From assembly GCA_964572185.1 (NCBI GenBank), contig CAZNFI010000021.1, forward strand, positions 1 to 24,563: a DNA stretch of 24,563 nt. Reading direction: 5' to 3'. Source of the DNA: Azophilus sp964572185. Lineage in GTDB: Bacteria > Pseudomonadota > Gammaproteobacteria > Pseudomonadales > Azotimanducaceae. The notes under the pieces are model-generated. The model saw only the letters and a list, made by a program, of their open reading frames with translations, searched no databases and was not told where the DNA came from. The translations under genes were made by a program, and so were the position numbers. Positions 1 through 8,270 of this stretch are shown one piece after another; within the stretch, counting starts at the first letter, position 1, and every line of letters starts with the position of its first letter.

Positions 1-45
1 CGACCCTGTCGGCACCGACCCTGTCGGCACCGACCCCGTCGACAA
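1..45. repeat. 15-bp tandem repeat inside the carboxylase alpha gene
   Basis: Positions 1-15 and 16-30 are identical copies of CGACCCTGTCGGCAC. Positions 31-45 are a third copy with 12 of 15 matches, and the array may extend left of the window. On the coding (minus) strand it reads as a repeated pentapeptide, G-A-D-R-V. Confidence 0.85.
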
Positions 46-1561
46 CGACCTGGTCCGCATGCACCAGCACACTCTTCACCGCATCGCCCTGCCGCAAACG
101 CACCGCGATGCGCGAGGACTGGTTGTTGCGCCAGCCATCCGCCCGTGCCCAGGGGCCAGACCCCCGGGAAACCGCGGCGAGACCAGCCAGTGCCCAGTGT
201 GCATCCTGCAGCGAGGGAATCGTTTGCTCGTGAACGGTATCGGCAAGATGAGTACCGTAGTCGCCGGCCGCGAACTCCGGGCGGGCGAGCAGGTTGCGCA
301 GGTAGCCGGCGTTGTGCTCGATGCCTGCTATGCGGGTGTTCTCGAGCGCTTTGATAAGGCTGCGGCGGGCGGTATCCCGGTCCGGCCCGTGCGCGACCAG
401 CTTGGCGACCATCGGATCGTAATGCACCGACACCGAGTCGCCTTCGGCCACGCCGGTATCGACCCGTACATTGGTGGGAAAGCGCAGGCGCCGCAGCCTG
501 CCGGCGGAAGGCAGGAAATCCCGGGCCGGGTTTTCGGCGTACAAGCGCGCTTCAATGGCGTGGCCCGATGCCGCCGGTTCGATGTCGAGCGCCTCGCCAT
601 CGGCGATACGCAACTGCCACTCGACCAGGTCGAGCCCGGTGATTGCCTCGGTGACGGGGTGCTCCACCTGCAGCCGGGTATTCATTTCCATGAAATAGAA
701 CTCGGTGTCGGCGCCGCTGCGCTCGGCAATGAACTCCACTGTGCCGGCGCCGGTATAGCCGATCGCCTGTGCCGCATTGACCGCCGCTTCGACCAGGCGC
801 TCGCGCAGGGCGGCATCGACGGTCGGACCAGGCGCTTCCTCGATCACTTTCTGGTGGCGGCGCTGCACGGAGCAGTCGCGCTCGAATACGCCAATGGTGT
901 GACCATGCCGGTCGGCCAGCACCTGCACCTCGATGTGTTTGGGGTTGACCAGATAGCGTTCGAGCAGCATGCGGTCATCGGCGAACGCGGCCGCTGCCTC
1001 GCGCCGGGCGCCGTCAAGGGCGGCGGCGAACCCGGCGGGTTCCGAAACCAGGCGCATGCCCTTGCCGCCGCCTCCGGCGGAAGCCTTGATAAGCAAGGGA
1101 AAGCCCACTTCGCGCGCCGCGCCAAGCAGTGCATCGTCGTCCTGGCCGTCTTCGTGATAACCGGGCACGACCGGGGCGCCGGCCGCCGCCACCAGCCGCT
1201 TGGCCTGCACTTTCGATCCCATGGCGCGAATGGCGTCACTGGAAGGGCCGACAAACACGATACCCGCGTTCGAACAGGCCTCGGCGAACTCGGCGTTTTC
1301 GCTCAGGAACCCGTAACCGGGATGAATCGCATCGGCTCCGACACGCTTGGCCGCTGCCAGGATGGCTTCGATATCCAGATAGCTTTGCACTGCCGGCGCA
1401 GGCCCGATGTGGCAGGCGCTGTCGGCGCGCCGCACATGCAGCGCTCTGGCATCGGCATCGGAGTAGACGGCGACCGTGTGCATGCCGAGGCGCCGGGCGG
1501 TGTCGATGACCCGGCAGGCGATTTCGCCGCGGTTGGCGATCAGCAAGGTGCGCATGGTCAT
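1..1561 (-). CDS. liuD: Methylcrotonyl-CoA carboxylase alpha subunit (biotin carboxylase), C-terminus cut by window edge
   Basis: This is the biotin-carboxylase subunit of an acyl-CoA carboxylase. It uses ATP and bicarbonate to carboxylate biotin, which the beta subunit then transfers to 3-methylcrotonyl-CoA in leucine breakdown. On the minus strand the frame opens with MTMRTLLIANRGEIACRV, the classic N-terminus. It then shows HPGYGFLSENAEFA (about residue 80), the ATP-grasp loop KASAGGGGKGMR (about 159), FERDCSVQRRHQKVIEEAPG (about 226) and MEMNTRLQVEHPVTE (about 291). About 520 codons are visible. The BT domain is entered, but the biotinyl-lysine domain lies beyond position 1. The start may be ATG 1561 or ATG 1555; neither has a clear ribosome site. 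It lies 205 nt downstream of the beta subunit on the same strand, which favours methylcrotonyl- over propionyl- or geranyl-CoA specificity. At the edge the protein contains a short pentapeptide repeat (see findings). Confidence 0.9.
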   Translation of the reverse strand, partial: MTMRTLLIANRGEIACRVIDTARRLGMHTVAVYSDADARALHVRRADSACHIGPAPAVQSYLDIEAILAAAKRVGADAIHPGYGFLSENAEFAEACSNAGIVFVGPSSDAIRAMGSKVQAKRLVAAAGAPVVPGYHEDGQDDDALLGAAREVGFPLLIKASAGGGGKGMRLVSEPAGFAAALDGARREAAAAFADDRMLLERYLVNPKHIEVQVLADRHGHTIGVFERDCSVQRRHQKVIEEAPGPTVDAALRERLVEAAVNAAQAIGYTGAGTVEFIAERSGADTEFYFMEMNTRLQVEHPVTEAITGLDLVEWQLRIADGEALDIEPAASGHAIEARLYAENPARDFLPSAGRLRRLRFPTNVRVDTGVAEGDSVSVHYDPMVAKLVAHGPDRDTARRSLIKALENTRIAGIEHNAGYLRNLLARPEFAAGDYGTHLADTVHEQTIPSLQDAHWALAGLAAVSRGSGPWARADGWRNNQSSRIAVRLRQGDAVKSVLVHADQVVVDGVGADRVGADRV

Positions 1562-1766
1562 GTGTCGCCGAATCCGCGGGCGAACTGATGCGACAGCCTT
1601 CCTGCGCCGCTGAGTTGCGGCCGCCGACAAGCTGCAATGACAGACCTCGAAGCGTCGGCTCGGCGCGGCCGCGCCGGGCAGCACTCTGACGCATCGGCGA
1701 TGACAACGGCCGGGCAATGCGGCCGGTTGCTGCCGCGCACTGGGGATCGTAAATACATCATTGCGC

Positions 1767-3377
<1,611 letters not shown>

Positions 3378-3616
3378 GGCGACATTGTACGTCGCGGGGC
3401 CGGATAGTCGAACCACCCGCTCGGTGTCCGGAAAAACCACATCGCCAGACTTTTCGTTCCCTGCGAGCGCAGTGCCGCGGTCGGGTCTGCCCTGGCGGGC
3501 CAACAAAGGTAAACTGTAGCAGTTGGTGCGAGATTGCCCGCGATCGTGTTTGTCGACCGCGCGCGGCCACCGATGAGCTTCGAGGCGCAGGCCAATGCCG
3601 AACCGGCACCTACAGG

Positions 3617-4198
3617 ATGGCTAGGAAACGCACCCCACCGAAACGCCGTGGTCTGCACAGGCCGAGCTTTGTCGCGGGCCTGCTGATCGGCGTTGCGGGT
3701 AGTGTCCTGGTGTTCCTTGGGCCGACACTGTTCTCTGAACAGTTCGGCGCCATGCCGACCGCCGTTCCCGGCAGCGACGACCTCGAAGTCGTTTTCGAGT
3801 TTCCGGAACTGCTGCGTCGCAGCGAGGTGCCGGTCAATCCCAAGACGTACGGAGCTGGAGACGGGCCACGCCGGACCCCGCCGGCTGAACCCGCGCCGGC
3901 AACCGGACGGCCGGCAACCACGCAAGGGCCAACTCCCGAACCCGTCGAAGCGGCGCCGGTGCAGATCACGCGGCTCTATGTACAGGCCGCATCGTATCGC
4001 GACCGTGGCGATGCGGAGCGGCTGCGCGCACAGTTGCTCCTGCAGGGCCTGCCGGCCAACACGGCCGAGGTGGCGCTCAAGAGCGGTGCCTGGCACAGGG
4101 TGACCGTGGGGCCCATCGACTCCGAGGCGGAAGCCGACAGTATCGTGGCCCGCTTGCGACAACAGAATCTATCCGCCATACGCATCAATCAGCATTGA
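3617..4198 (+). CDS. SPOR-domain cell-envelope protein (FtsN-like)
   Basis: This is a 193-residue bitopic membrane protein. It has a short basic cytoplasmic tail (ARKRTPPKRRGLHRP), one transmembrane helix at about residues 18-38, a proline- and alanine-rich periplasmic linker (about 83-114) and a C-terminal SPOR domain (about 115-193) beginning ITRLYVQAASYRDRGDAERL. SPOR domains bind denuded septal glycan strands, so it probably acts in cell division or septal peptidoglycan handling. A SPOR gene upstream of hslVU is a common gammaproteobacterial arrangement and is often annotated FtsN. The protein is shorter than E. coli FtsN, so the symbol is not assigned. No upstream in-frame ATG exists before the in-frame context ends, and only GG precedes the start, so initiation is weakly marked. 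argS, often the upstream neighbour, is missing here. Confidence 0.85.
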   Translation: MARKRTPPKRRGLHRPSFVAGLLIGVAGSVLVFLGPTLFSEQFGAMPTAVPGSDDLEVVFEFPELLRRSEVPVNPKTYGAGDGPRRTPPAEPAPATGRPATTQGPTPEPVEAAPVQITRLYVQAASYRDRGDAERLRAQLLLQGLPANTAEVALKSGAWHRVTVGPIDSEAEADSIVARLRQQNLSAIRINQH

Positions 4199-4201
4199 CG
4201 C

Positions 4202-4231
4202 CTTGAAAGCAGGCTGAACTGCCACCACTAT
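4202..4231 (+). promoter_or_regulatory. Candidate heat-shock-type promoter of hslVU
   Basis: CTTGAAA at 4202-4208 matches the sigma-32 -35 consensus exactly. A C-rich stretch at 4222-4231 (CCACCACTAT) occupies the -10 region but matches CCCCATNT only partly. It lies between the SPOR gene stop and the hslV start. hslVU is heat-shock controlled in E. coli, which gives context support. The transcript would start almost at the hslV ATG. Confidence 0.3.
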
Positions 4232-4238
4232 CGGGCAC

Positions 4239-4781
4239 ATGGAACCGATTCACGGTACGACGATCCTGTGTGTGCGGCGCGACGGCTGCGTGGCCCTCGG
4301 CGGCGATGGCCAGGTGTCTGCGGGCAATACCATCATGAAGGGCAACGCCGTGAAAGTGCGACGCCTCTACCAGGGCAAGGTGCTGTCCGGCTTTGCCGGC
4401 GGCACCGCGGATGCCTTCACGCTGTTCGAGCGCTTCGAGGAAGCGCTCGACAAGTATTCCGGCAACCTGATGCGGGCTTCGGTGGAACTCGCCAAGGACT
4501 GGCGCTCCGACCGGGTGCTGCGCCGTCTCGAAGCCATGCTGATCGTGGCCGACAACGACGCTACCCTGATGATCAGCGGCACCGGCGATGTCATCGAGCC
4601 GGAATCCGGGGTGATTGCCATCGGTTCCGGCGGCCCCTTTGCCCAGGCCGCGGCCCGGGCGCTGGTGGACAATACCGGCCTCGGCGCCGTCGACGTGGTG
4701 GAGAAAGCGCTGACAATCGCTGCCGACATCTGCATTTACACCAACCATCGGCACACGGTCGAAAGCCTTGCCACTAGCTGA
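4239..4781 (+). CDS. hslV: HslV, ATP-dependent protease proteolytic subunit (ClpQ)
   Basis: This is the threonine-protease subunit of the cytosolic HslVU complex; two hexamers form the chamber capped by HslU. The 180-residue product starts MEPIHG and is then expected to be processed to expose Thr1 of TTILCVRR. Counting from that Thr, Asp17 (in GGDGQ) and Lys33 (in NAVKVRR) fall exactly where the family has its catalytic-site residues. Further hallmarks are FAGGTADAFTLFERFE, ELAKDWRSDRVLRRLEA, AIGSGGPFAQAAARAL and ADICIYTNHRHTVE. The short propeptide resembles that of beta- and gammaproteobacterial homologues rather than E. coli, which has only Met. hslU follows after an unusually long 207-nt spacer. 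Confidence 0.97.
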   Translation: MEPIHGTTILCVRRDGCVALGGDGQVSAGNTIMKGNAVKVRRLYQGKVLSGFAGGTADAFTLFERFEEALDKYSGNLMRASVELAKDWRSDRVLRRLEAMLIVADNDATLMISGTGDVIEPESGVIAIGSGGPFAQAAARALVDNTGLGAVDVVEKALTIAADICIYTNHRHTVESLATS

Positions 4782-4788
4782 CGGGGCG

Positions 4789-4926
4789 ATGCGCCAGCCC
4801 GACGAGGCATCGGCGAACGGGTGCAGACTTGACTCATCAAACAACCTGATCCGCGAACTAGAGGTCCAGGCAGGTCGCCAACGTGACGCGATCAAGTTGC
4901 TGCGCAACTTGCAGGGGTCGTTCTAA
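4789..4926 (+). CDS. Possible 45-residue small protein in the hslV-hslU spacer
   Basis: An ATG 7 nt after the hslV stop opens a 45-codon frame ending in TAA at 4924. The product starts MRQPDEASANG and its second half (NNLIRELEVQAGRQRDAIKLL) has the heptad-like spacing and charge of a short amphipathic or coiled-coil helix. A GGGG run at 4783-4786 is the only possible ribosome site and is very close to the ATG. No family is recognised. It may be a real small gene, a leader ORF acting on hslU, or chance. Confidence 0.3.
   Translation: MRQPDEASANGCRLDSSNNLIRELEVQAGRQRDAIKLLRNLQGSF
4894..4910 (+). promoter_or_regulatory. Perfect hairpin upstream of hslU
   Basis: AAGTTGC (4894-4900) and GCAACTT (4904-4910) form a perfect 7-bp stem with a TGC loop. 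There is no T-run directly after it, so it is a poor intrinsic terminator. It lies within the small ORF and 79 nt before the hslU ATG. It may be a processing or stability element, or an operator. Confidence 0.4.
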
Positions 4927-4988
4927 AATACGACTCACCTGTCCAAAACAAGGCCTCTCAAGGATTCCAGACCGCGAGGCATCTGAAC

Positions 4989-6335
4989 ATGTCAACCAAT
5001 TCCGTGATGACGCCCAGGGAAATCGTTCACGAACTCGACAAGCACATCATCGGCCAGGATGCAGCCAAGCGGGCGGTCGCCATCGCCCTGCGCAATCGCT
5101 GGCGGCGCATGCAGCTCGACCAGGAAATGCGCGAAGAGATCACGCCCAAGAACATCCTCATGATCGGCCCCACCGGCGTCGGCAAGACGGAGATTGCCCG
5201 CCGGCTGGCAAGGCTGGCCGGTGCGCCCTTCATCAAGGTTGAGGCCACCAAGTTCACCGAGGTGGGATACGTCGGGCGCGACGTCGAGTCCATCGTCCGC
5301 GACCTGGCCGACGTGGCGGTGAAGATGCAGCGCGAGGCGCAACTCGCCAAGGTGCAGCACCGCGCCGATGACGAGGCCGAGGAAAGGGTGCTCGATGCGC
5401 TGCTGCCCAAGCCGCGTCAAGCCGGGTTCGCGGCCGATGACAAGGCCGGCGAAGAGTCCTCCTCGACCCGACAGATCTTTCGCAAGAAACTGCGCGAGGG
5501 AGAGCTGGACGACAAGGAAGTAGAAATCGAGGTCGAATCGGTGCAGGTAGGCGTGGAAATCATGGCGCCCCCCGGCATGGAGGAGTTGACCAATCAGCTG
5601 CAGAGCATGATTGGCAACCTCGGCTCCGGCCGCAAGCGCACCATGCGCATGAAGATCAGAGACGCTTTCCGAAGGTTGCGCGAGCAGGAAGCGGCCAAGC
5701 TGATCAACGAGGAAGAAGTGAAGGCGCAGGCGCTCGAGGACGTCGAGCAGGCGGGCATCGTGTTTCTCGACGAGATCGACAAGGTGGCCAAGCGCAGCAA
5801 TACGATGGGGGCTGATGTGTCACGGGAAGGGGTGCAGCGCGACCTGTTGCCGCTTATCGAAGGCAGTACCGTGTCCACCAAGTACGGCATGGTAAAAACC
5901 GACCATATCCTGTTCATTGCCTCGGGCGCGTTCCACGTCTCCAAACCCTCGGACCTGATCCCGGAACTGCAGGGCCGCCTGCCCATACGCGTGGAACTCT
6001 CGGCACTGACGCCGGAAGATTTCCAGCGCATCCTGGTGGAGCCGGATACCTCCCTTACCGAACAGTATCAGGCGCTGCTGGGAACGGAGCGGCTCGACAT
6101 CGATTTCTCCACGGACGGCCTGGAACGCATCGCCCAACTGGCCTGCCAGGTGAACGACAGTACCGAGAACATCGGCGCCCGCCGCCTGCACACGATCATG
6201 GAACGGCTGCTTGACGAGGTGTCGTTCTCCGCCGGCGAGACGGACGGTTCGCCGGTGACCATCAATGCCGCCTATGTCGATGAGCACCTCGAAGCACTGG
6301 TCGAAGACCAGGACCTTTCCAGGTACATTCTTTGA
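4989..6335 (+). CDS. hslU: HslU, ATPase/unfoldase subunit of the HslVU protease (ClpY)
   Basis: This is the AAA+ unfoldase that recognises, unfolds and feeds substrates into HslV. The 448-residue product has the family N-terminus (MTPREIVHELDKHIIGQD after a short MSTNSV lead), Walker A GPTGVGKT (60-67), the GYVG pore loop (93-96), Walker B VFLDEID (about 258-264) and the C-terminal tail LSRYIL that inserts into HslV. The region between the Walker motifs (about 110-245) is the variable I domain. ATG 4989 is preferred because a GAGG at 4976-4979 sits 9 nt upstream; the internal Met at residue 7 matches the E. coli N-terminal motif equally well. The stop TGA is followed by a DUF971 gene, as in Pseudomonas-type gene order. 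Confidence 0.98.
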   Translation: MSTNSVMTPREIVHELDKHIIGQDAAKRAVAIALRNRWRRMQLDQEMREEITPKNILMIGPTGVGKTEIARRLARLAGAPFIKVEATKFTEVGYVGRDVESIVRDLADVAVKMQREAQLAKVQHRADDEAEERVLDALLPKPRQAGFAADDKAGEESSSTRQIFRKKLREGELDDKEVEIEVESVQVGVEIMAPPGMEELTNQLQSMIGNLGSGRKRTMRMKIRDAFRRLREQEAAKLINEEEVKAQALEDVEQAGIVFLDEIDKVAKRSNTMGADVSREGVQRDLLPLIEGSTVSTKYGMVKTDHILFIASGAFHVSKPSDLIPELQGRLPIRVELSALTPEDFQRILVEPDTSLTEQYQALLGTERLDIDFSTDGLERIAQLACQVNDSTENIGARRLHTIMERLLDEVSFSAGETDGSPVTINAAYVDEHLEALVEDQDLSRYIL

Positions 6336-6373
6336 GCAGCCCTGCCGGGCGCGGTCCCGGAAGCGGCACGACC

Positions 6374-6757
6374 ATGCGACCCACCAATATCACCTACCGC
6401 AAGCGCAGCAGGACCCTGCTGGTGGAGTTTGCGAGCCAGGCGGTGGAGCTTTCCGCTGAACTGCTGCGCGTGTACTCGCCATCGGCGGAGGTGCGCGGCC
6501 ACGGCCCGGAGCAGCGGCGCCTGCAGACCGGCAAGAAGAACGTTGCCGTGACCGCCATCGAACCGGTCGGCAACTACGGCATTCGCCTGTCGTTCGACGA
6601 TGGCCACGACACCGGCATCTACGCCTGGGACTATCTCAAGGATCTGGCCGACCACAGCGAGCGCTACTGGCAGGAATACCTTGCGGAACTGAAAGCAGCC
6701 AATGCCTCGAGGTTGCCAGCCATACCCGTGGGGCACTTTACGCCCCGGAATAGCTGA
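6374..6757 (+). CDS. DUF971 (GBBH-like N-terminal domain) protein
   Basis: This is a 127-residue single-domain protein of the DUF971 family, related to the N-terminal domain of gamma-butyrobetaine hydroxylase. Visible hallmarks are NITYRKRSRTLLVEF, LLRVYSPSAEVRGHGP and AIEPVGNYGIRLSFDDGHDT followed by IYAWDYLKDLA. The frame can be extended to a TTG overlapping the hslU stop (6332), but the ATG at 6374 has GGAAG 10 nt upstream and matches the usual family N-terminus. Its function is not established. A role in Fe-S or iron handling has been suggested for relatives, and nothing in this sequence decides it. Its place between hslU and ubiE is conserved in many gammaproteobacteria. Confidence 0.88.
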   Translation: MRPTNITYRKRSRTLLVEFASQAVELSAELLRVYSPSAEVRGHGPEQRRLQTGKKNVAVTAIEPVGNYGIRLSFDDGHDTGIYAWDYLKDLADHSERYWQEYLAELKAANASRLPAIPVGHFTPRNS

Positions 6758-6832
6758 ATTCGCCGCCCTGCGCAGTATTGCGCGAGTCGCCACGGGTGAG
6801 CATTGCCCGGCGAGCGGAGTAAACTCCCCCGC

Positions 6833-7576
6833 ATGAGCGATTCAGACTCCAGGACGAATTTCGGTTACCGGCAGGTCAGCCCGGAGCAAAAGACCGACCT
6901 GGTCAGCGGCGTGTTCGACTCCGTGGTGGACCGTTACGACCTGATGAACGATGTCATGTCCCTGGGCAGCCACCGGCTGCTGAAGCGGCTGGTCGTGGAA
7001 ATGGCAGGTGTTCGAAATGGCTATCGGGTGCTCGACCTGGCCGGGGGCACCGGCGACCTGACCCGGCTGATGGCACCCCTGGTGGGCGCGAATGGCGGCC
7101 TGGTGCTGGCCGACATCAATGCCTCCATGCTCGCCAGTGGTCGAGACCGGTTGCTCGACAGGGGTATTGCCACGGTTGACTGCTGTCGCGTGGCGGCCGA
7201 GGCACTGCCGTTTGGCGCCGAGGCATTCGACCGCGTGCTGGTCGGCTTCGGGTTGCGCAACTTCACCGACAAGCAGGCCGCTCTGGCCGAGGTCAGGCGG
7301 GTGCTCAAGCCCGGCGGCGTGCTGTTGGTGCTGGAGTTTTCCCGGCCCGCCAACCCCTTGCTCGAGGGTCTCGCGGCCGGCTGGCAGGGCCTGTGGCCGG
7401 TGCTTGGCAGGCTGGTCGCCGGAGACGGCGGCAGCTATCAATACCTGGTCGAGTCCATTCGCCTGCATCCGGCTCAGGAAGCACTGAAACTGATGATGCA
7501 GGATGCCGGCTTCGTCGATGTGGAGTTCCACAACCTGCTCGGCGGCGTGGCGGCCATACACCGCGGGGTGGCCTGA
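6833..7576 (+). CDS. ubiE: UbiE, demethylubiquinone/demethylmenaquinone C-methyltransferase
   Basis: This is the SAM-dependent C-methyltransferase of ubiquinone (and, where present, menaquinone) synthesis. The 247-residue product carries the UbiE/COQ5 signatures: VFDSVVDRYDLMNDVMSLGSHR near the N-terminus, SAM motif I VLDLAGGTGD (about residues 65-74), RVLVGFGLRNFTD, LVLEFSRP, and YQYLVESIRLHPAQEAL with a C-terminal GGVAAIHRG. The usual Trp after the SxGxHR motif is replaced by Leu. ATG 6833 is chosen over an upstream ATG at 6803 because it restores the normal length. A GGAG at 6816-6819 lies somewhat far (13 nt) from it. The ubiJ start follows immediately after the stop. Confidence 0.96.
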   Translation: MSDSDSRTNFGYRQVSPEQKTDLVSGVFDSVVDRYDLMNDVMSLGSHRLLKRLVVEMAGVRNGYRVLDLAGGTGDLTRLMAPLVGANGGLVLADINASMLASGRDRLLDRGIATVDCCRVAAEALPFGAEAFDRVLVGFGLRNFTDKQAALAEVRRVLKPGGVLLVLEFSRPANPLLEGLAAGWQGLWPVLGRLVAGDGGSYQYLVESIRLHPAQEALKLMMQDAGFVDVEFHNLLGGVAAIHRGVA

Positions 7577-7577
7577 G

Positions 7578-8270
7578 GTGCGCGGCCGGGTCGAGCTCGA
7601 CGCCCTGTTCGCCGGGCTGGCGCAAACGCTGGCCAATGCCACTTTGCGCCTGGACCGGGCCGGCCGGGAACGGCTGGCGGAACTGGAAGGCAGCACCGTG
7701 CAGGTGGAAAGCGCGTTTCCGGCCCAGGTGTGGTCCTGGCGCGTTACGGAAGGGCGAATGGAAGTGCTTGCCGGGCTTGCCGATTCTCCCGACGCGGTGG
7801 TCAGGGGCAACGCGCAGGACCTGTTCGCCTGGTTCGTGGCGCCGGACAGCCGCGCGGCAGAGAAGGTCGAGATACAGGGCGATGCGACGCTGCTCGCCGA
7901 GCTGGCCGAGGTGTTCCGGGTATTGACGCCGTTCGGCATGGCTTCGCCGGTCGGCGCGCAAGACCTGCTCGGTGCGGCCGAACTGGCCGGCGCGGTGCTG
8001 CGCTCGGCGGCGGAAAGCGTTGCCGGGGCATGGCGCGACGCCACGACCGAGCGATTCGTGGACCGCGCCCGCTTCGATGATTTCGCGAGCGGTATCGCGA
8101 CCCTGCGCGACGCGGTCGGGCGCCTGTCCGAACGGGTGCGGGCCCTGGAACCGGGTGGCTCCGGCGGGTCGGGAACGCAAGGTGAATCGATGCCCGGTGG
8201 CAAACCGGCCGGGGCCGATGCGGCCCGGGACGACGCGGCACCCGGAAAGCGCGAGCAGGGTCCGCCATGA
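7578..8270 (+). CDS. ubiJ: UbiJ, SCP2-domain ubiquinone biosynthesis accessory factor
   Basis: This is a non-enzymatic lipid-binding factor that works with UbiK and the Ubi complex in late ubiquinone synthesis. The 230-residue product begins at a GTG one base after the ubiE stop (VRGRVELDALFAGLAQ). It has an SCP2-like N-terminal domain (about residues 10-110) with the typical LxGSTVQVES and LRGNAQDLFAWF-like strands, and a helical region near 165-195 ending SERVRALE that resembles the family's C-terminal coiled coil. It ends in a low-complexity Gly/Ala/Asp-rich tail. The sequence is poorly conserved in this family, so the call rests strongly on its place between ubiE and ubiB. Its TGA overlaps the ubiB ATG as ATGA, suggesting translational coupling. 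Confidence 0.85.
   Translation: MRGRVELDALFAGLAQTLANATLRLDRAGRERLAELEGSTVQVESAFPAQVWSWRVTEGRMEVLAGLADSPDAVVRGNAQDLFAWFVAPDSRAAEKVEIQGDATLLAELAEVFRVLTPFGMASPVGAQDLLGAAELAGAVLRSAAESVAGAWRDATTERFVDRARFDDFASGIATLRDAVGRLSERVRALEPGGSGGSGTQGESMPGGKPAGADAARDDAAPGKREQGPP

Noticed and set aside
59..1588. Long plus-strand open frame opposite the carboxylase alpha gene
   Set aside because: The minus-strand frame shows all biotin-carboxylase motifs; this frame is a GC-rich shadow with no recognisable domain.
4953..4980. GCCTC/GAGGC pairing that could mask the hslU ribosome site
   Set aside because: Only 5 bp with an 18-nt loop; too weak to claim as a regulatory structure.
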